A stretch of 5,859 nucleotides of DNA from Dehalococcoidia bacterium (GCA_007280145.1 QYPU01000095.1:1-5859); one strand, 5' to 3'; shown: positions 1-5,859, counted from the stretch's first letter. Program-made: numbers and translations. The notes: generated by a model from the sequence alone, not told the origin.

Positions 1-31
1 ACATTAGCGTAAAAGTAAAGTGGCTAACGGG

Positions 32-49
32 GCAGGGCTAAAGCCCTGC
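32..49. repeat. Perfect 8-bp inverted repeat, likely dispersed palindromic element
   Basis: GCAGGGCT, a 2-base AA spacer, then AGCCCTGC form a perfect 8-bp inverted repeat in non-coding DNA. The two-base loop is too tight for a normal RNA hairpin unless the inner pairs open. Five T's follow on the plus strand at 58-62, but 8 bases separate them from the stem, so a terminator for a gene left of the window is possible but weak. My impression is that GC-rich palindromes of this kind occur as dispersed intergenic repeats in some bacteria; whether this one is repeated in its genome cannot be seen from one window. Confidence 0.55.
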
Positions 50-123
50 ACTACATGTTTTTATTGAATCCAAATCACCAAAAAGATGTTTGGAATTTTG
101 AGCTTCGGTCATTCGAATTTGTT

Positions 124-153
124 CAGGGTTTAGAAATTAGGATTTAGGATTTA
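124..153. repeat. Short period-7 A/T-rich tandem tract
   Basis: Two exact TAGGATT units (138-144, 145-151) follow a diverged TAGAAAT unit (131-137) and a weaker CAGGGTT unit (124-130), giving a 7-base periodicity over about four units. The tract lies in non-coding DNA between the inverted repeat and the end of the membrane-EEP gene. The surrounding 60-160 stretch is A/T-rich and has no convincing reading frame. It looks like the remains of a dispersed intergenic repeat, which is inference. Confidence 0.45.
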
Positions 154-194
154 CCCTCTATCTCCTTTAGGTGTCCCCGGATGGCTTTATCAGC

Positions 195-2216
195 TTATCT
201 ATCGATGACAGCGACGACGGGCAGGTGGTCAGAGGCAGTGGTTACAGGTACCTGAACTTCGTTTACTTTCAGGTCTGGCGATACCCAGATGTAATCGATG
301 CGTTTTTGGGGGTTGTCTGAGGGGCTAGTGCACGCTGGAGTGCCTCCTACTGCTGCTGCCGCATCGACAAGTCCAGCCTGCCGCAACATTTTTATTTCCG
401 GGTCATGTGGTTCGCCGTTAAGGTCTCCTAATAGCACCGTGAGGTCGGCACTGTCCCAGAAGTCAATGATGGCCGCGGACTGGAGCAAGCGGATATCCGC
501 ATCTCCCTTTCGAGCGATTGTTGCCGGGTGATGAAAATGGGTGGCGATAACCTGGAGCTGGGTACCATTGCCCAGGTCTATCGTTGCCGAAGTAAAGCCT
601 CGCAATAAGGGCAGGTTGCGTGGTGGCAGGTCGTGCTGGGTGTATTCTACAATGGGGTATCGGCTCAGAATAGCATTGCCCCAGAGAGGGCCTGTTGTTG
701 GTCCAAAAACGTATGACATATCCAACCGCTGAGATAGCCATGTCAGCATGTCGATTCGGCCGTTGACTACCCAGCCTCTACATACTTCTTGCAATGCTAC
801 AATATCGGGGTCGCTATCCTTGATGACCTGGGCGATGGCTTCCATGTCCAGGTGCCCCTTTATGTTGAAGCCATTGTGCAGGTTGTAATCCATTACCCGT
901 ATCGGGAAGCCTTTGCCAGGGGCTGCTGCTGGTGCCTGCCAGCTGATTGCACTAGCCAGGGGTAGTATTAAGAGGAGCAGCGCTACTACTGGGACTGCCC
1001 ATGTCTTGGGGTCGACTTTTATCTCCTGGCGTCTGGTAACTGGTGTGCCCGGCGCGCAGATTGCTATGATTAATGCGGCTATGGGTTCCAGCATGGTGTT
1101 GGTATACGGCAGACTAATATCGTAGACGGCATAATAGGCAAGGAGAAACACCAGTAACAGGACCATGCTCAAGCCATTGGCCAAGGTGATGCCAGAACGC
1201 CCTGTCTTTTCGCTGCTGGCTGCAATACCAATCAACACCAGCACTATAAGCATTGACAACAGCACCTGTCCGATTAGCAGCAGCACGGCGGTTGATACTG
1301 CTGCTCCCTGGTGAGATAATGCCAGGACTGCAACCAGACCAATGCCGGAAGCTAATGCCCAGGGCCACAAGTTGCGTTGCATCTTAAGGAGAAGCCATGT
1401 AGCTATGGCTAGCCCCATAAACTGGGCTAATAGTGTCCACCCAAAGGCTACCGGCAGTGACCAGCCAGTTAGAGTTGCCGCGCGGGGTATGTTCTGGAAG
1501 ACTACAAGCTGGAGGAAAAGGAAAGGTCCAATGGCCAGCCAGGCTAACGACCTAGACATGGAGATTCCACCGGCTTCCGTGGTGGGTGGCGCAGTTAAGC
1601 TTGCCTTGCTTGTCCTTAACATGCCTGCCAGCAATATCCATTGAATCGCTACCAGCAGCACTGTCAGTAGTATAGGTAGTAGGCTTATCTGCCAACTTAT
1701 GTCGTATGTATTGAAAGCGCCATTGATAGCGGTGTCCAGAGCTAGTCCTACCAGCAGTCCCAGGGCGAAGCGAGAAATGGCTGGGCCACCGCGGAGCCGT
1801 GCGTTGTCGAGGCAAGTTGGCAGAAAGATGATGAACAGTGCTGTTCCTGCCATAGCTAGAGCTAAATTGAATAGTGGCTCTTCCCACCAAACTTGCATGC
1901 ACAGTCTTAATAGCCCCACCCCGCCAGCAGTGGCGACTATAAGGTAGCGGTCACCTGATAGCTTGCGCAATGGGCCGGCAAGGAAAGCCGTGAGAAATAC
2001 CAGAAACCCAACTATACCAAGCTGTACTGCGCCCCAGCCCATCTGCCCCCCTAACACCCAGAATAGTCCTGGCACCAGCACCCTCAGTGTCTGCATACCG
2101 AGTAGGACTGTCAATGCTGTAATGACTAGCTCGGTCAATAGGGGTCGAGCTGCCAGCCATCCGTTGAGTGTAGTTGCTCTTTTATTTGCTGTCGCAGCCT
2201 GTGGTGTATTTTGCAT
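195..2216 (-). CDS. Multi-pass membrane protein with C-terminal EEP (endonuclease/exonuclease/phosphatase) domain
   Basis: Encodes 673 residues. Residues about 27-389 form some 12 hydrophobic segments, by eye near 27-47, 59-83, 92-107, 115-135, 149-166, 176-199, 222-241, 255-278, 283-301, 307-332, 342-365 and 372-389. A 13th lies at 405-425. Positively charged loops (RKLSGDR, NARLRGG, KMQRN, SEKTGR, TRRQEIK) fall after every even segment, so the N-terminus is predicted inside and the C-terminal domain outside. Residues 436-673 are an EEP domain with its usual motifs: YNLHN (N445), LQEV (E477), GNAILSRYP, THFHH (H560), GDLNGEP (D598, N600), RIDYIWV (D641) and SDHLPV (D663, H664). All expected metal and catalytic positions seem present. 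EEP enzymes cleave phosphodiester or phosphomonoester bonds in nucleic acids, lipids or inositol phosphates; the substrate here is unknown. A membrane region plus EEP recalls eukaryotic Cwh43/PGAP2IP, but homology of the membrane part is not shown. The ATG at 2216 is chosen because AAAGGAG sits 5 bases upstream; an in-frame TTG at 2249 lacks this support. Confidence 0.88.
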   Translation of the reverse strand: MQNTPQAATANKRATTLNGWLAARPLLTELVITALTVLLGMQTLRVLVPGLFWVLGGQMGWGAVQLGIVGFLVFLTAFLAGPLRKLSGDRYLIVATAGGVGLLRLCMQVWWEEPLFNLALAMAGTALFIIFLPTCLDNARLRGGPAISRFALGLLVGLALDTAINGAFNTYDISWQISLLPILLTVLLVAIQWILLAGMLRTSKASLTAPPTTEAGGISMSRSLAWLAIGPFLFLQLVVFQNIPRAATLTGWSLPVAFGWTLLAQFMGLAIATWLLLKMQRNLWPWALASGIGLVAVLALSHQGAAVSTAVLLLIGQVLLSMLIVLVLIGIAASSEKTGRSGITLANGLSMVLLLVFLLAYYAVYDISLPYTNTMLEPIAALIIAICAPGTPVTRRQEIKVDPKTWAVPVVALLLLILPLASAISWQAPAAAPGKGFPIRVMDYNLHNGFNIKGHLDMEAIAQVIKDSDPDIVALQEVCRGWVVNGRIDMLTWLSQRLDMSYVFGPTTGPLWGNAILSRYPIVEYTQHDLPPRNLPLLRGFTSATIDLGNGTQLQVIATHFHHPATIARKGDADIRLLQSAAIIDFWDSADLTVLLGDLNGEPHDPEIKMLRQAGLVDAAAAVGGTPACTSPSDNPQKRIDYIWVSPDLKVNEVQVPVTTASDHLPVVAVIDR

Positions 2217-2221
2217 TGTTT

Positions 2222-2228
2222 CTCCTTT
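2222..2228 (-). promoter_or_regulatory. Ribosome binding site of the membrane-EEP gene
   Basis: On the minus strand AAAGGAG is followed by AAACA and then ATG, a 5-base spacing. This strong Shine-Dalgarno match decides the start at 2216 over the in-frame TTG at 2249, which would add 11 residues. Confidence 0.8.
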
Positions 2229-2315
2229 TGCAGGCACAGCTCCTTCCAAGATGGTTAATAGGTACCCCCCATTTCAACTCTGGTTTGGTCTATTTCCCGT
2301 ACTTGTCGCCTTGGT

Positions 2316-2344
2316 ATGATACGGCCGTAGGGTCTGACTGTCAA
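2316..2344 (-). promoter_or_regulatory. Sigma-70-type promoter for the membrane-EEP gene
   Basis: Read on the minus strand there is a perfect -35 TTGACA (2339-2344), a 17-base spacer and a -10 TATCAT (2316-2321, five of six consensus bases). Transcription would begin near 2309, leaving a leader of about 93 bases before the ATG at 2216. It is the best promoter match in the window. A perfect 10-bp palindrome overlaps the -10 and the spacer. Confidence 0.75.
2320..2329. promoter_or_regulatory. 10-bp palindrome in the membrane-EEP promoter, possible operator
   Basis: TACGGCCGTA is a perfect 10-bp palindrome covering the last two bases of the -10 hexamer and eight bases of the spacer. This is where a dimeric repressor would block RNA polymerase. 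It does not extend beyond 10 bp, and short GC-rich palindromes also arise by chance, so the operator role is speculative. Confidence 0.3.
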
Positions 2345-2378
2345 GGATTTTATTTCCTGAATACGCAATACTCAGCCA

Positions 2379-2407
2379 TTTTTCAGCCGAACGTGGTAAA
2401 CTATAAT
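2379..2407 (+). promoter_or_regulatory. Candidate sigma-70-type promoter for recN
   Basis: A consensus -10 TATAAT (2402-2407) is preceded at 17 bases by TTTTCA (2379-2384), which matches four of six -35 bases. Transcription would start near 2413, about 115 bases before the chosen recN start. It is back to back with the minus-strand promoter at 2316-2344. No convincing LexA box overlaps it, so SOS control of recN is not supported by what can be seen. Confidence 0.5.
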
Positions 2408-2515
2408 CAGAAAAAGAACAAGGCATGGGAAGCCTGACCAGGTTGCATTGAGTAGGCTCTTATGCAAACAATCTAGATGGGTTGAGTATTAGAAGCAAGT
2501 CCTGCCTTTGGATTT

Positions 2516-2523
2516 AGGAGAGG
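2516..2523 (+). promoter_or_regulatory. Ribosome binding site of recN, supporting a TTG start
   Basis: AGGAGAGG lies just ahead of TTG at 2529, with 8 bases between GGAG and the start codon. It lies inside the reading frame that would be used from the upstream TTG at 2508, and so argues for the downstream start. Confidence 0.65.
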
Positions 2524-2528
2524 ATGAG

Positions 2529-4286
2529 TTGTTACTTGAACTAAGAGTCAAAGATTTCGGTATCATCGAGGAGATGAATTGGAGCTTGGGTCACGGGTTA
2601 AATGTTATTACCGGTGAGACGGGCGCAGGGAAATCTTTGGTGGTTGATGCAGTGGAGGCACTGTTAGCCGGTAAGCTGGATGAGGAAGCTATCCGCTATG
2701 GAGCTAATGAAGCTCAAATTGAAGGGGTTTTTGTCCTCCCTCAAGATGAGCACATTCTACAGCTTAGAGAGCTTTTAACCGAGAAGGGTTTGAAGGCCGA
2801 TGAAGAAACTTTGGTTATGAATTGCGAGCTTCGAAGGCAGGGACGTAGTATTGCCCGGGTGAACGGGCATGCAGTACCTAAGGGGATTCTGAACCAGCTC
2901 GGTCGTTTGTTAGTCGATATCCATGGTCAGAGCGAGCATTTATCTCTCCTTGATAAGAAATATCATCTTGATTTCCTGGATTCCTATGCTCATACCCTGG
3001 ACCTGAGGCATAGCTTCAGCGCCAAGGCCATGGAACTCTACAAGGCGGAACAAGAACTCAAGATGCTGGCCGAAGAGGAAAAAGACCTGGCTCGCCGGGA
3101 GGAATTCCTGCGTTTTCAGCTAGATGAGATAAGACGGGCTAAATTGCGGGAAGGGGAGGAGGAAGAGCTTGAAAAAGAACAGAATACCCTCGCCTTCAGC
3201 GAGGAGCTGAAAGCATTTTCCTATGACGCCTACCAGGCTTTGTCTAAGGAGGATGCAGTAGGTCCTTCAGCCCCGGCTCTGGACAAGTTGAACGAAGCGG
3301 TTCGAGCGATGAAAAAACTAGTTGACCTCGACCCCACTCTCAAGCAGCAACTGAGCTTCATGGAGGAGACCGTGTGGGGGCTCGAAGAGGTAGCGCGAGA
3401 TATTCATTCCTATAGCGAGGGACTAGAGTACGACCCCAAACGGCTTGAAGAAATAGAAATACGGTTGGAGCTCATTAGAAGCCTGAAAAAGAAGTATGGG
3501 CAAACCATTACTGAGGTTCTTGATTACCTGGCAAAGGCAGAAAGAGAATTGGAAGGGATTTCACATTCTTCTGAAAGGCGTGCTCAACTTGAGGAGATGC
3601 GTTCTTGTCTCAAAGAGGAAATGGGGCAGGTAGCCTCTGAGCTTTCGAAGACGCGTTCTCAGGCAGCGAGGAAGTTGGTGACTGAAGTAAAGAAAGAGCT
3701 TCAGGACTTAAACATGTCTCAGGTTGAATTTGAAGTATCCATAGCTCAAGAGCAAGCTCAAGAAGGTATTCCGTTTCCTGATGGAGAAAGTTATGCCTTC
3801 AATAATGAGGGAGTTGATAGCGTAGAGTTCATTGCTTCGACTAACCCCGGAGAACCGCTTAAGCCTCTGGCTAGAATTGCCTCCACCGGGGAAATCTCAC
3901 GCTTCACGCTGGCACTGAAGGGAGTCCTTTCTGAAGCTGATAATATCCCGGTGCTTATTTTTGATGAGATTGATATTGGTGTTGGCGGTAGGAGTGGCGA
4001 AGTAATAGGCAAAAAGCTTTGGGCTTTAGCCCGGAAGCACCAGGTGATTTGCGTTACTCATCTCCCCCAGCTCGCTGCCTTTGCCGATGCACACTATAAT
4101 GTTCGCAAGGACGGCTCTGGTGCTCGAACTTTAAGCACGCTCGAGGCTCTTCAAGGCAAGTCTCGGATTGAGGAACTCGCTATTATGCTTGCTGGTCCTC
4201 AATACACTGAGACTTCCGTGAATAATGCCCGTGAGCTTGTGCAAAAGGCAGATACCTGGAAAGAAGCCTATCTCAAAGGAAGTTAA
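2529..4286 (+). CDS. recN: DNA repair protein RecN (SMC-like ATPase)
   Basis: RecN is a cytoplasmic SMC-like ATPase that gathers at DNA double-strand breaks and promotes RecA-dependent repair. The 585-residue product has the full architecture at a length usual for the family: N-terminal ATPase half with Walker A GETGAGKS (29-36), the RecN-typical DIHGQSEH (130-137), a long charged coiled-coil stretch about 158-393 interrupted near the middle, the ABC signature STGEISR (452-458), Walker B VLIFDEID with D479/E480, and the H-loop CVTHLPQ (H511). RecN signatures usually read SGGELSR; the second residue here is T. I chose TTG at 2529 because it gives the family-like start MLLELRVKDFGII and has a well-spaced AGGAGAGG. 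The TTG at 2508 would add seven acidic residues with no site of its own. The gene stands alone, divergent from the membrane-EEP gene and converging on the I42 lipoprotein gene with 53 bases between stop codons. Confidence 0.96.
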   Translation: MLLELRVKDFGIIEEMNWSLGHGLNVITGETGAGKSLVVDAVEALLAGKLDEEAIRYGANEAQIEGVFVLPQDEHILQLRELLTEKGLKADEETLVMNCELRRQGRSIARVNGHAVPKGILNQLGRLLVDIHGQSEHLSLLDKKYHLDFLDSYAHTLDLRHSFSAKAMELYKAEQELKMLAEEEKDLARREEFLRFQLDEIRRAKLREGEEEELEKEQNTLAFSEELKAFSYDAYQALSKEDAVGPSAPALDKLNEAVRAMKKLVDLDPTLKQQLSFMEETVWGLEEVARDIHSYSEGLEYDPKRLEEIEIRLELIRSLKKKYGQTITEVLDYLAKAERELEGISHSSERRAQLEEMRSCLKEEMGQVASELSKTRSQAARKLVTEVKKELQDLNMSQVEFEVSIAQEQAQEGIPFPDGESYAFNNEGVDSVEFIASTNPGEPLKPLARIASTGEISRFTLALKGVLSEADNIPVLIFDEIDIGVGGRSGEVIGKKLWALARKHQVICVTHLPQLAAFADAHYNVRKDGSGARTLSTLEALQGKSRIEELAIMLAGPQYTETSVNNARELVQKADTWKEAYLKGS

Positions 4287-4339
4287 GCCTGCCGCTATCG
4301 GTGCTCTTATCCTGGGCAGTGCTTGGGAAACCTGTATTT

Positions 4340-4723
4340 TCATTTGATGGAGATTGCAAAGACCTTCTGCTCAGCGAAGACCTCCTCCCATGACCTCTTA
4401 TAGGTCAATGTTACCTCGGTTTTGCCCTTCTTTACTCCTTGGAAGGTGAAACTCTGTTTGCCTCCCACACCAGTCATGCCAGGTTCGGTCTTGGCGGGCT
4501 TAAATTCGTCTTGTACCAGCCTGAGGAGGCTTTCGTCAAAATCTGCTTGCCATTCGTAACCTGTTGTTGGGTTTGATTCAAGAGTTATGATGAACTGTTC
4601 GCCAACCCCTAGTTCAATATCCTGGCTGGGGTCGGTGTACTCTTTCGGCTGCTCGGATACACAACCGATGACTGAACCACCCAGCAAAACCGATGCCGTC
4701 ACCAAAATTATTAGTCTATTCAT
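4340..4723 (-). CDS. Lipoprotein of the chagasin/I42 peptidase-inhibitor family
   Basis: Encodes 127 residues. A positively charged start (MNR), a hydrophobic stretch and the lipobox VIGC predict lipidation at C21 and anchoring on the outer face of the membrane. The mature part has the three loop motifs of family I42: NPTTGYEW (51-58), GVGG (85-88) and RSWE (110-113, close to the usual RPWE). In chagasin these loops insert into the active-site cleft of papain-like cysteine peptidases. Length after the signal, about 107 residues, fits a single inhibitor domain. Inhibition of a cysteine peptidase, self-made or foreign, is inferred from the family; no such peptidase is in the window. ATG at 4723 is preceded by GGAGGA with 10 bases spacing. 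The gene lies downstream of tRNA-Asn on the same strand, so readthrough from the tRNA promoter is possible; no strong promoter of its own was seen. Confidence 0.9.
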   Translation of the reverse strand: MNRLIILVTASVLLGGSVIGCVSEQPKEYTDPSQDIELGVGEQFIITLESNPTTGYEWQADFDESLLRLVQDEFKPAKTEPGMTGVGGKQSFTFQGVKKGKTEVTLTYKRSWEEVFAEQKVFAISIK

Positions 4724-4770
4724 GCTACCTGCTTCCTCCCTGACTGTCTTTATATTGGTTTATTCCTCAA

Positions 4771-4781
4771 TTACACACTGT
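4771..4781. repeat. Short inverted repeat upstream of the I42 gene
   Basis: ACACA, one base, then TGTGT form a 5-bp inverted repeat in the roughly 100-base gap between the tRNA and the I42 start. A one-base loop rules out an RNA hairpin, so if it is functional it would be a protein-binding site. The evidence is slight. Confidence 0.2.
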
Positions 4782-4823
4782 GTCACGGGGCAGACATCCG
4801 GTGCAAGATTGATTTGGATGGTC

Positions 4824-4898
4824 TGGCTCCGCGGGTAGGATTCGAACCTACGACCAAGCGGTTAACAGCCGCCCGCTCTACCACTGAGCTACCGCGGA
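4824..4898 (-). tRNA. tRNA-Asn (anticodon GUU), CCA encoded
   Basis: The minus strand folds into a complete cloverleaf: acceptor TCCGCGG paired with CCGCGGA, D stem GCTC/GAGC, anticodon stem GGCGG/CCGCT (last pair G-T) around loop CTGTTAA, a 5-base variable region and T arm GTAGG-TTCGAAT-CCTAC. The anticodon GTT (plus-strand 4864-4866) reads AAC and AAU codons. The discriminator base is G, as expected for Asn. The body is 72 bases (4827-4898), and CCA follows directly in the DNA at 4824-4826. A good promoter lies about 27 bases upstream. The 3' end shows no integrase gene or duplicated tail that would mark it as an attachment site. Confidence 0.97.
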
Positions 4899-4924
4899 AC
4901 ATGGCCGGGCAACCACGTTTTGAT

Positions 4925-4953
4925 ATTATAGCATTGCGTATCTGCAGAGACAA
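4925..4953 (-). promoter_or_regulatory. Extended -10 promoter for tRNA-Asn
   Basis: On the minus strand TTGTCT (4948-4953, four of six -35 bases) is followed after 17 bases by a perfect TATAAT (4925-4930) carrying the extended -10 TG one base upstream (TGCTATAAT). The predicted start near 4918 leaves a leader of about 20 bases before the mature tRNA end at 4898. Position and strength fit a stable-RNA promoter, which may also feed the I42 gene downstream. Confidence 0.72.
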
Positions 4954-5038
4954 CAAGCCGGCGTAAAAATGTCAGTTTATGTATTACCCCTGCGTGCAGG
5001 CCATTTTGAAGAGTTTTAAGTCTGGTCCAGTGAATTTT

Positions 5039-5859
5039 TTATGGCATGACGCCGTGTCTCATCACAGGTGAAGGCGTTTGAGAACGTCGACCCAACGCCA
5101 GGTCCAGGGCGCGGATGATTCTAGGCCTGGTCTCACGGGGGTCGATGACCTCATCGATATTGAAATGGCCTGCAGCCGGATAGGGTCCGCAGTATTTCTT
5201 ATAATCCTCTTCCAGTTGCTTTTGAAGAGCCTCTGGATTATCGGAGGCTGCTAACTGTGCGCCGTAGGCTGCCATAACTCCGCTCTCTGCAGGGATAGAG
5301 CCGAAATCTGCTGTAGGCCAGGCTAAAGTAAGGGTCTGATTGGCTCCGTACCCGCACATGGCGGAGCCTCCGAAGCCGAATGCCTTGCGGATGACTACGG
5401 TAATTTTGGGCACATCGGCCCAGGCCAATGCATAGGCTACGGATAAGCCATACCGCAGGGCTCCTTCTTGCTCTGACTGAGGGCCTGTCATCACCCCAGG
5501 GACGTCGACCAAAAAGACCAGAGGGATGTGGTAAGCTGCGCACAGGTCGACGAAGTGGCGCTCCTTTTGGCCTGCTTTGGCGGTGATGGCACCGGCATTA
5601 ACCATTGGTTGATTAGCTATGATGCCCACCGGATGTCCGTTCATTCGAGCCAGGCCTGTGATAAGCATAGGGGCAAAGAGTGGCTTGATCTCGAAGAAGC
5701 TGTCTCTATCTATAATGCAGTTGATGATGCGCTTCATATCATAGACCTGGCGCGGATTGTCGCCTGGAAGGATATCCAGTATCTCGTCATCTTTTCTCTC
5801 CGGGTCATCATCGGAGGGTATCGATGGTGGATATTCCCATGCGTTGCTCGGCAAGTATG
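5039..5859 (-). CDS. Acyl-CoA carboxylase carboxyltransferase (beta) subunit, 5' end outside window
   Basis: The last 272 residues are visible; the coding frame runs off the right edge, so about half of a typical 510-residue subunit is missing. The TTG at 5854 that could be read as a start is an internal Leu in YLPSNAWEYPP, a common interdomain sequence in this family. The enzyme moves a carboxyl group from carboxybiotin to an acyl-CoA such as acetyl-, propionyl- or methylcrotonyl-CoA; related proteins serve methylmalonyl-CoA decarboxylase. Family marks, numbered from the first visible Y: ANQPMVNAG (81-89), FLVDVPGVMTG (115-125), KAFGFGGSAMCG (158-169), AWPTADFGSIPAESG (179-193) and the C-terminal FNIDEVIDPRETRPRI (232-247). 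The substrate cannot be fixed from this half. Biotin carboxylase and biotin-carrier genes are often adjacent, but none follows downstream here; any partner would be upstream, beyond the edge. The stop at 5039-5041 is followed by about 85 bases without a clear terminator before the tRNA promoter. Confidence 0.92.
   Translation of the reverse strand, partial: YLPSNAWEYPPSIPSDDDPERKDDEILDILPGDNPRQVYDMKRIINCIIDRDSFFEIKPLFAPMLITGLARMNGHPVGIIANQPMVNAGAITAKAGQKERHFVDLCAAYHIPLVFLVDVPGVMTGPQSEQEGALRYGLSVAYALAWADVPKITVVIRKAFGFGGSAMCGYGANQTLTLAWPTADFGSIPAESGVMAAYGAQLAASDNPEALQKQLEEDYKKYCGPYPAAGHFNIDEVIDPRETRPRIIRALDLALGRRSQTPSPVMRHGVMP

Noticed and set aside
1552..1902. Minus-strand 116-codon frame, and similar frames on both strands within 195-2249
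   Set aside because: They overlap the long membrane-EEP gene, whose hydrophobic segments and EEP motifs are clear; their translations are rich in Ser, Arg, Pro and His without motifs, as expected of out-of-frame reading.
2387..2400. CGAAC followed by GTGG and TAAAC as a LexA/SOS box upstream of recN
   Set aside because: Only one half-site matches the CGAAC-N4-GTTCG type; the other half does not.
2174..2437. Plus-strand 87-codon frame reaching into the divergent intergenic region
   Set aside because: It begins inside the membrane-EEP gene on the opposite strand, crosses both predicted promoters, lacks a convincing ribosome binding site and its product resembles no family I know.
4287..4339. 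Bidirectional terminator between the convergent recN and I42 genes
   Set aside because: Only a 5-bp CTGCC/GGCAG pairing with a long loop is seen, and no T run follows on either strand.
4797..4823. Hairpin CATCC/GGATG just after the tRNA CCA as a terminator
   Set aside because: Five pairs, a 16-base loop and no T run after it on the minus strand.
4587..4838. Plus-strand 83-codon frame antisense to the I42 gene and running into the tRNA
   Set aside because: It is antisense to a gene with a clear lipobox and I42 motifs and ends within the tRNA; no independent support.
4824..4898. tRNA-Asn as an integration site
   Set aside because: No integrase, no duplicated tRNA tail and no island-like gene content on either side within the window.
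4996..5007. CCTGC-GT-GCAGG inverted repeat downstream of the carboxyltransferase gene as its terminator
   Set aside because: Only a 2-base loop and no following T run on the minus strand, so an intrinsic terminator is unlikely.

Overview
The window looks like an ordinary chromosomal stretch of a bacterium with moderate GC content. Protein style (the RecN sequence, an acyl-CoA carboxyltransferase, a lipoprotein I42 inhibitor) and the A/T-rich repeat-like flank at the left edge suggest Chloroflexota, possibly Dehalococcoidia. That placement is an impression from sequence style and was not tested by a search. I see no phage, transposase, CRISPR array or defence cluster.

Layout, left to right. 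Bases 1-194 are non-coding, with a perfect 8-bp inverted repeat and a period-7 A/T-rich tract that look like dispersed-repeat debris. A long minus-strand gene (195-2216) encodes a membrane protein fused to a C-terminal endonuclease/exonuclease/phosphatase (EEP) domain. A divergent intergenic region (2217-2528) follows. It holds a near-consensus sigma-70 promoter for the membrane-EEP gene, with a 10-bp palindrome in its spacer, and a weaker promoter candidate for recN. The plus-strand recN gene (2529-4286) is complete and appears to start at TTG. It converges on a minus-strand lipoprotein of the chagasin/I42 peptidase-inhibitor family (4340-4723). Upstream of that, on the same strand, is tRNA-Asn(GUU) with an encoded CCA and its own extended -10 promoter. 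The right edge (5039-5859) holds the C-terminal half of a biotin-dependent acyl-CoA carboxylase carboxyltransferase subunit, whose 5' part lies outside the window.

The genes do not form one pathway. They are DNA double-strand-break repair (recN), translation (tRNA-Asn), acyl-CoA metabolism (carboxyltransferase), envelope protease control (I42 lipoprotein) and an envelope enzyme of unknown substrate (membrane-EEP). The protein most worth following up is the membrane-EEP fusion: charge distribution fits 12 membrane segments in six hairpins plus a 13th that would place an intact-looking EEP catalytic domain outside the cytoplasm. I did not find a convincing undescribed multi-gene system here.
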